The notes under the pieces are model-generated. The model saw nothing but the letters and a program-made list of their open reading frames with translations, was not told the origin of the DNA and ran no database searches. Positions 48,751-51,967 of a stretch of DNA of 51,967 nucleotides are shown here, one piece after another. Positions within the stretch are counted from its first letter, which is position 1; every line of letters starts with the position of its first letter. A program made the position numbers and the translations under genes. The stretch is from an uncultured Pelagibacteraceae bacterium (GTDB lineage Bacteria > Pseudomonadota > Alphaproteobacteria > Pelagibacterales > Pelagibacteraceae), in assembly GCA_902515185.1 (NCBI GenBank), contig CABXTN010000006.1, positions 1 to 51,967 on the forward strand. Reading direction: 5' to 3'.

Positions 48751-48788
48751 AATTGCTTTAATTGCTTGATATTTAAGCAACAAGTTGC
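48751..48788. promoter_or_regulatory. Repeat cluster on the synthetase side of the divergent spacer
   Basis: AATTGCTT occurs at 48751-48758 and again at 48760-48767 with a 9-bp period; the inverted AAGCAA follows at 48775-48780, making a TTGCTT-7-AAGCAA inverted repeat. GCAAC-AA-GTTGC (48777-48788) overlaps it. The position, 20 to 60 bp before the synthetase start, suits an operator. No regulator can be named. Confidence 0.4.
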
Positions 48789-48883
48789 ATTTAATTTCAA
48801 AAAGCTAGTAAAATCAACATAAATAAGAGGTAAAAAAGTCTTCTATAAACCACAGTAATTTGGTAATTAAGCCCTTAACTTTG

Positions 48884-48921
48884 GTAGATAAAAATATCTA
48901 CTATAGTTTATATAAACTATA
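48884..48921. promoter_or_regulatory. Paired inverted repeats upstream of proteorhodopsin
   Basis: Two inverted repeats lie end to end. GTAGATA-AAAA-TATCTAC (48884-48901) is followed at once by the perfect 20-bp palindrome TATAGTTTATATAAACTATA (48902-48921). They end 26 bp before the ATG of the rhodopsin gene, where the core promoter or 5' leader should be. They could be operators or leader hairpins. AT-rich DNA makes short palindromes common, but a perfect 20-mer next to a second repeat is unusual. Confidence 0.5.
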
Positions 48922-48947
48922 AAAACTAACTAAAGAGGGAGTTTTTT

Positions 48948-49718
48948 ATGAAAAAACTTAAATTGTTTGCTTTAGCAGCTGTAGCTTTATTAGGCTTTGC
49001 TGGTTCTGCAAATGCGGAAACAGTCCTTCTAGCATCTGACGACTTTGTTGGAATATCTTTTTGGATAATTTCAATGGGTATGTTAGCTGCTACAGCATTC
49101 TTTTTCTTAGAAAGAGGATCAGTAGCTGCTGGATGGAAAACATCAGTAACAGTAGCAGGACTTGTAACTGGTATTGCATTCATTCACTATGTTTACATGA
49201 GAGGTGTATGGGTTCAAACAGGTGACTCACCAACAGTATATAGATATATTGATTGGTTAATCACTGTACCATTACAGATGATAGAATTTTATTTAATTCT
49301 AGCAGCTGTGAGAAAAGTATCAGCTAACATCTTCTGGAGACTATTAATTGGTTCTCTAGTAATGTTAATTGGAGGATACTTAGGAGAAGCAGGTTACATC
49401 AACGCAATGCTTGGTTTCATAATCGGTATGGCTGGATGGATCTACATCTTATATGAAGTATTTTCTGGTGAAGCTGGAAAAATGGCAGCTAAAAGCGGTA
49501 ACAGAGGTTTAAGTACTGCATTTGGTGCTATGAGAATGATCGTAACAGTAGGTTGGGCGATTTACCCATTAGGTTATGTATTTGGTTACTTAACAGGTGG
49601 AGTAGATGCTAACACACTTAACGTGATTTATAACTTAGCTGACTTTATTAACAAGATCGCATTCGGTCTAGTTATTTGGAGTGCAGCTGTTTCTCAGCCA
49701 GGAGCTAGAAGAGCATAA
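48948..49718 (+). CDS. Proteorhodopsin (light-driven proton pump, blue-type)
   Basis: Seven-helix retinal protein of 256 residues with an N-terminal signal (cleavage near SANA-ET, residue 23). Using standard proteorhodopsin numbering (offset 5), the residues are H80 (H75), D102 (D97, proton acceptor), E113 (E108, proton donor) and K236 (K231, Schiff base). Position 105 is Gln (Q110 here), the blue-absorbing variant. A GAGGGAG ribosome site precedes the ATG. Codon choice is markedly less AT-extreme than in the neighbours, fitting high expression. The retinal synthesis genes are not adjacent. Confidence 0.97.
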   Translation: MKKLKLFALAAVALLGFAGSANAETVLLASDDFVGISFWIISMGMLAATAFFFLERGSVAAGWKTSVTVAGLVTGIAFIHYVYMRGVWVQTGDSPTVYRYIDWLITVPLQMIEFYLILAAVRKVSANIFWRLLIGSLVMLIGGYLGEAGYINAMLGFIIGMAGWIYILYEVFSGEAGKMAAKSGNRGLSTAFGAMRMIVTVGWAIYPLGYVFGYLTGGVDANTLNVIYNLADFINKIAFGLVIWSAAVSQPGARRA

Positions 49719-49736
49719 TAATAACTGAAGTTATTT

Positions 49737-49776
49737 AAATAGGGCGATATGTTTACATATTGCCCTATTTTTTTTT
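49737..49776 (+). terminator. Rho-independent terminator after proteorhodopsin
   Basis: A 15-bp stem (from AAATAGGGC to GCCCTATTT, continued by ATATG/CATAT with one G-T pair between) encloses a TTTA loop and is followed by a T-run to 49776. It makes proteorhodopsin likely to be mainly a single-gene transcript. Confidence 0.9.
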
Positions 49777-49793
49777 GTCCTTATATTAAATGA

Positions 49794-50111
49794 ATGCCAA
49801 AGATTACATATATAGAAAACAATGGAAAGTCCCACACTGTAGAGGTTGATAAAGGCTTAACAGTAATGGAGGGGGCAGTTCAAAATAATATTCCAGGGAT
49901 TGATGCTGATTGTGGAGGTGGCATGGCTTGTGCAACATGCCATGTTTATGTCAAAGATGAATGGTATAACAAGATAAACGAAAAATCAGAGGGGGAAGAC
50001 GATATGTTGGACCAAGCATTTGAACCAAATAAATTTAGTAGACTAAGTTGTCAGATTTTAGTTAGCGAAGAAATAGATGGATTAACGGTAGACCTTCCAA
50101 AAAAACAATGA
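49794..50111 (+). CDS. [2Fe-2S] ferredoxin, adrenodoxin type
   Basis: A 105-residue electron carrier with cluster cysteines C40, C46, C49 and C86 (C-x5-C-x2-C...C) in [16 protein letters not shown] and LSCQILV, the vertebrate/bacterial adrenodoxin pattern. The start ATG lies 18 bp after the terminator T-run, so it has its own promoter or depends on readthrough. It overlaps the reductase gene by 4 bp (ATGA), making the reductase its probable electron donor. Confidence 0.95.
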   Translation: MPKITYIENNGKSHTVEVDKGLTVMEGAVQNNIPGIDADCGGGMACATCHVYVKDEWYNKINEKSEGEDDMLDQAFEPNKFSRLSCQILVSEEIDGLTVDLPKKQ

Positions 50112-51124
50112 TTAAAACTGATGCATTAATAATTGGCGCAGGTCCCACAGGTTTGTTTACAGCACATCAATTAAAATTAATCGGCCTTTCTTGTGAGGTC
50201 GTAGATAATTTAGATAAAATTGGAGGACAGTGTATTGAGCTCTATCCAGACAAACCTATATACGATATCCCAGCAGTACCGGAATGTACTGGTGAAGAAC
50301 TTACAAATAATTTGATAAATCAATTAAAACCTTTTGATATTAAGTTTCATTTAAGTGAAAGAGTTGATGAAGTAAAAAAAGAAAAAGATTTATGGCAAGT
50401 AAAGACAAATAATGGAACAATTTTTAATACACCAAATATTATCATTGCTGGTGGTGTTGGATCTTTCGAGCCTAGAAAATTCTCTTCAAAAGAGTGCGAA
50501 AAATATGAGGGAGAGTCAATTTTTTACTCTATCAAAAATAAAACAATTTTTAAAAATAAAACAATATCAATTTTTGGAGGTGGAGATAGTGCTTTAGATT
50601 GGGCTGTTGAATTATCTTCAAACTCTAAAGTAAATTTGATTCATAGACGCGAAGAGTTTAGAGGAGCAAAAGCTACATTAAATAGAGTTCACGAGCTTGA
50701 AAAAGAGGGTAAAATAAGTTTATTCACTAAGTATCAATTAAAAACAGTAAAAGGTAATGGCAAACTTAATAGCATAGATATAGAGCACGATAACAAGGAA
50801 ATAAAAAACCTCAAAACTGATTATGTATTAGGTTTTTTTGGTCTAATAATGCAACTTGGCCCGATAGCTAATTGGGGATTAAATTTAAATAAAAAAACTA
50901 TAGAGGTAGACACAGAAAAGTTTGAAACAAATCAGAAAGGAATTTATGCTGTGGGTGATATATGCTCATATCCAGGAAAATTAAAACTTATTTTATCTGG
51001 TTTTCACGAAGGTGCTTTAGCAGCAAGAGCATGCTTTAGACTCGCCAAACCAGATGAAAAATATAGATTTGAATTTACCACAACCTCAACAAGTTTACTA
51101 AAAAGACTTGGTAAAAAAGAGTGA
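50108..51124 (+). CDS. Ferredoxin-NADP+ reductase, thioredoxin-reductase-like type
   Basis: A 338-residue FAD protein with the dinucleotide motif [14 protein letters not shown] at residues 9-22, GGQCIELYP, the second NADPH motif [14 protein letters not shown] followed by [12 protein letters not shown], and [14 protein letters not shown]. It has no CxxC redox pair, so it is not a thioredoxin reductase but the Bacillus YumC-like FNR. It is translationally coupled to the ferredoxin upstream and, by a GTGA overlap, to the GST downstream. Confidence 0.93.
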   Translation: MIKTDALIIGAGPTGLFTAHQLKLIGLSCEVVDNLDKIGGQCIELYPDKPIYDIPAVPECTGEELTNNLINQLKPFDIKFHLSERVDEVKKEKDLWQVKTNNGTIFNTPNIIIAGGVGSFEPRKFSSKECEKYEGESIFYSIKNKTIFKNKTISIFGGGDSALDWAVELSSNSKVNLIHRREEFRGAKATLNRVHELEKEGKISLFTKYQLKTVKGNGKLNSIDIEHDNKEIKNLKTDYVLGFFGLIMQLGPIANWGLNLNKKTIEVDTEKFETNQKGIYAVGDICSYPGKLKLILSGFHEGALAARACFRLAKPDEKYRFEFTTTSTSLLKRLGKKE

Positions 51125-51747
51125 TTGAGCTTTTTTCAGCTGATACTCCAAATGGAAAAAAAATTGGTATCATGCTGGAAGAAATAAAATTTAAATATAA
51201 AGTTACTATAGTTGATATAAATAAAGGTGAGCAATTTAAACCAAAGTTTAGAAAAATAAGTCCATTTTCTAAAATTCCAGTTATTTTTGATCATGAAAAT
51301 CAAATAGAAGTGTTTGAGTCAGGAGCAATACTTATTTATTTAGCGGAGAAAAGTAAAAAATTTTATGATGACTCCGAAAAATTAAAAATAAATCAATGGT
51401 TGATGGCTCAAATAGGATATATTGGACCATTAATAGGACAGCATCATCAATTCCATCATTACAATTCTGGAAAAAGTAAATTTGGCGAAGAAAGATATCT
51501 AAAAATTACCGAGTCAATTTATAAAGATTTAGATGAAAGATTATCAAAGTCAAAATATTTGGCTGGAGAAAATTATACAATAGCAGACATAGCTTCATGG
51601 CCCTGGATCGCAAGACACGAGTGGCATGATATCGGTCTTATAAAATTTAAAAATCTTTATAGATGGTATTTAGAGATTTCTGAAAGAGAAGCAGTTATAA
51701 GAGGTTATGATTTTATGAAAAAAGGTTTAAAAATACCAAAACCATAA
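51121..51747 (+). CDS. Glutathione S-transferase family protein (nu-class-like)
   Basis: A 208-residue GST with an N-terminal thioredoxin fold, SADTPNGKKIGIMLEE, matching the TPNG start of nu-class YfcG proteins, then KISPFSKIPVI with the cis-proline and FESGAILIYLAEKS for glutathione binding. The C-terminal helical domain includes NYTIADIASWPWIARHEW. The start is a GTG overlapping the reductase stop (GTGA). Disulfide reductase activity is likely from YfcG but not shown here. Confidence 0.9.
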   Translation: MIELFSADTPNGKKIGIMLEEIKFKYKVTIVDINKGEQFKPKFRKISPFSKIPVIFDHENQIEVFESGAILIYLAEKSKKFYDDSEKLKINQWLMAQIGYIGPLIGQHHQFHHYNSGKSKFGEERYLKITESIYKDLDERLSKSKYLAGENYTIADIASWPWIARHEWHDIGLIKFKNLYRWYLEISEREAVIRGYDFMKKGLKIPKP

Positions 51748-51753
51748 TAGTTA

Positions 51754-51967
51754 ATGATATATCGAAATAACATTATAGTAACTTTTCTAATTATTTTATC
51801 ACTAGTCTTTACGACTTCTATATGGGAAAAAATAATCTTCCCTTTTAATGATCCTTTGATTGTAGGAGAGTATTCAGACAAGAACTTTAATCCAATTAAT
51901 GATATCTTTAGATATTTAGTATTTATATTTGTACCAATATTAATTTTTTTCAGTCAAATCTTCTTTG
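51754..51967 (+). CDS. Membrane protein, 3' part outside the window
   Basis: An ATG 6 bp after the GST stop opens a frame that stays open to the edge (about 71 residues). There is an N-terminal hydrophobic segment (residues 7-22), then a polar loop FPFNDPLIVGEYSDKNFNP, then a second membrane segment starting YLVFIFVPILIFFSQ. It resembles the start of a polytopic, possibly glycosyltransferase-like, membrane protein, but not enough is visible to name it. Confidence 0.6.
   Translation, partial: MIYRNNIIVTFLIILSLVFTTSIWEKIIFPFNDPLIVGEYSDKNFNPINDIFRYLVFIFVPILIFFSQIFF

Noticed and set aside
48731-48947. A small RNA or riboswitch in the spacer before proteorhodopsin
   Set aside because: The inverted repeats are short and AT-rich, with no conserved riboswitch core I can recognise and no terminator of their own. 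I keep them as possible operator sites only.
51754-51967. Treating the last frame as a pseudogene
   Set aside because: It is open to the edge with an ATG close to the GST stop and a plausible membrane topology; truncation is by the window, not by mutation.

Overview
The window is an AT-rich, very compact stretch of chromosome whose gene content and order fit the SAR11 clade (Pelagibacterales, Alphaproteobacteria). The main clues are the low-GC, Lys/Asn/Ile-rich proteins, minimal spacers, a proteorhodopsin next to a ferredoxin/reductase pair, a class I fructose-bisphosphate aldolase plus pyruvate phosphate dikinase, and alphaproteobacterial orders such as tolQRAB-pal-cpoB-tilS-ftsH-folP-glmM. 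The assignment rests on reading the proteins by eye; no search was run.

Layout. 1-1217: 3' part of a polytopic membrane protein (probable GT-C glycosyltransferase). 1226-9475, minus strand, transcribed right to left: tkt-gap-pgk-fba-thiE-efp-suhB-rpmE-trcR-rpsU-tRNA-fMet, joining sugar-phosphate metabolism to translation genes. 9530-25206, plus strand: a coiled-coil protein, zapA, fau, ymdB, yebC, a phage-type ruvC, the Tol-Pal envelope system, tilS, ftsH, folP, glmM, thiD, purA. 25203-29664: rpoH, rluD, tRNA-Arg, a two-gene ABC-2 exporter and a Sua5/TsaC gene. 29685-35451: xseB-ispA-dxs (isoprenoid start), aroC, pdxH and a long-chain polyprenyl diphosphate synthase. 35561-41967: an S49 peptidase, glyQS and ppdK. 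41978-43800: nadC and nadA. 43858-46838: tRNA-Leu, ygfZ, a dihydroorotase and an orphan methyltransferase-like gene. 46841-51747: an acetyl/propionyl-CoA synthetase facing a proteorhodopsin across the longest spacer in the window (217 bp), then a ferredoxin-reductase-GST operon. A membrane protein is cut by the right edge.

The genes form a streamlined housekeeping set. The triose-phosphate enzymes with PPDK suit reversible or gluconeogenic carbon flow. ispA, dxs and the polyprenyl synthase supply isoprenoids. Proteorhodopsin would pump protons in light. Convergent genes end within 10 bp of one another, and three pairs share a 4-base stop overlap. Only two convincing intrinsic terminators were found, after pal and after the proteorhodopsin. 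No spacer exceeds 300 bp, and I saw no insertion sequence, prophage, CRISPR array or riboswitch.

The observations most worth following are: the translation start of rpsU, which looks like an ATT codon behind an extended Shine-Dalgarno, in the same transcript as an initiator tRNA with a non-canonical anticodon stem; the operator-like inverted repeats between the acyl-CoA synthetase and proteorhodopsin; a phage-type RuvC where ruvCAB is expected; a dihydroorotase lacking the first metal-site histidine; and a GAPDH whose cofactor loop suggests NADP(H) use.
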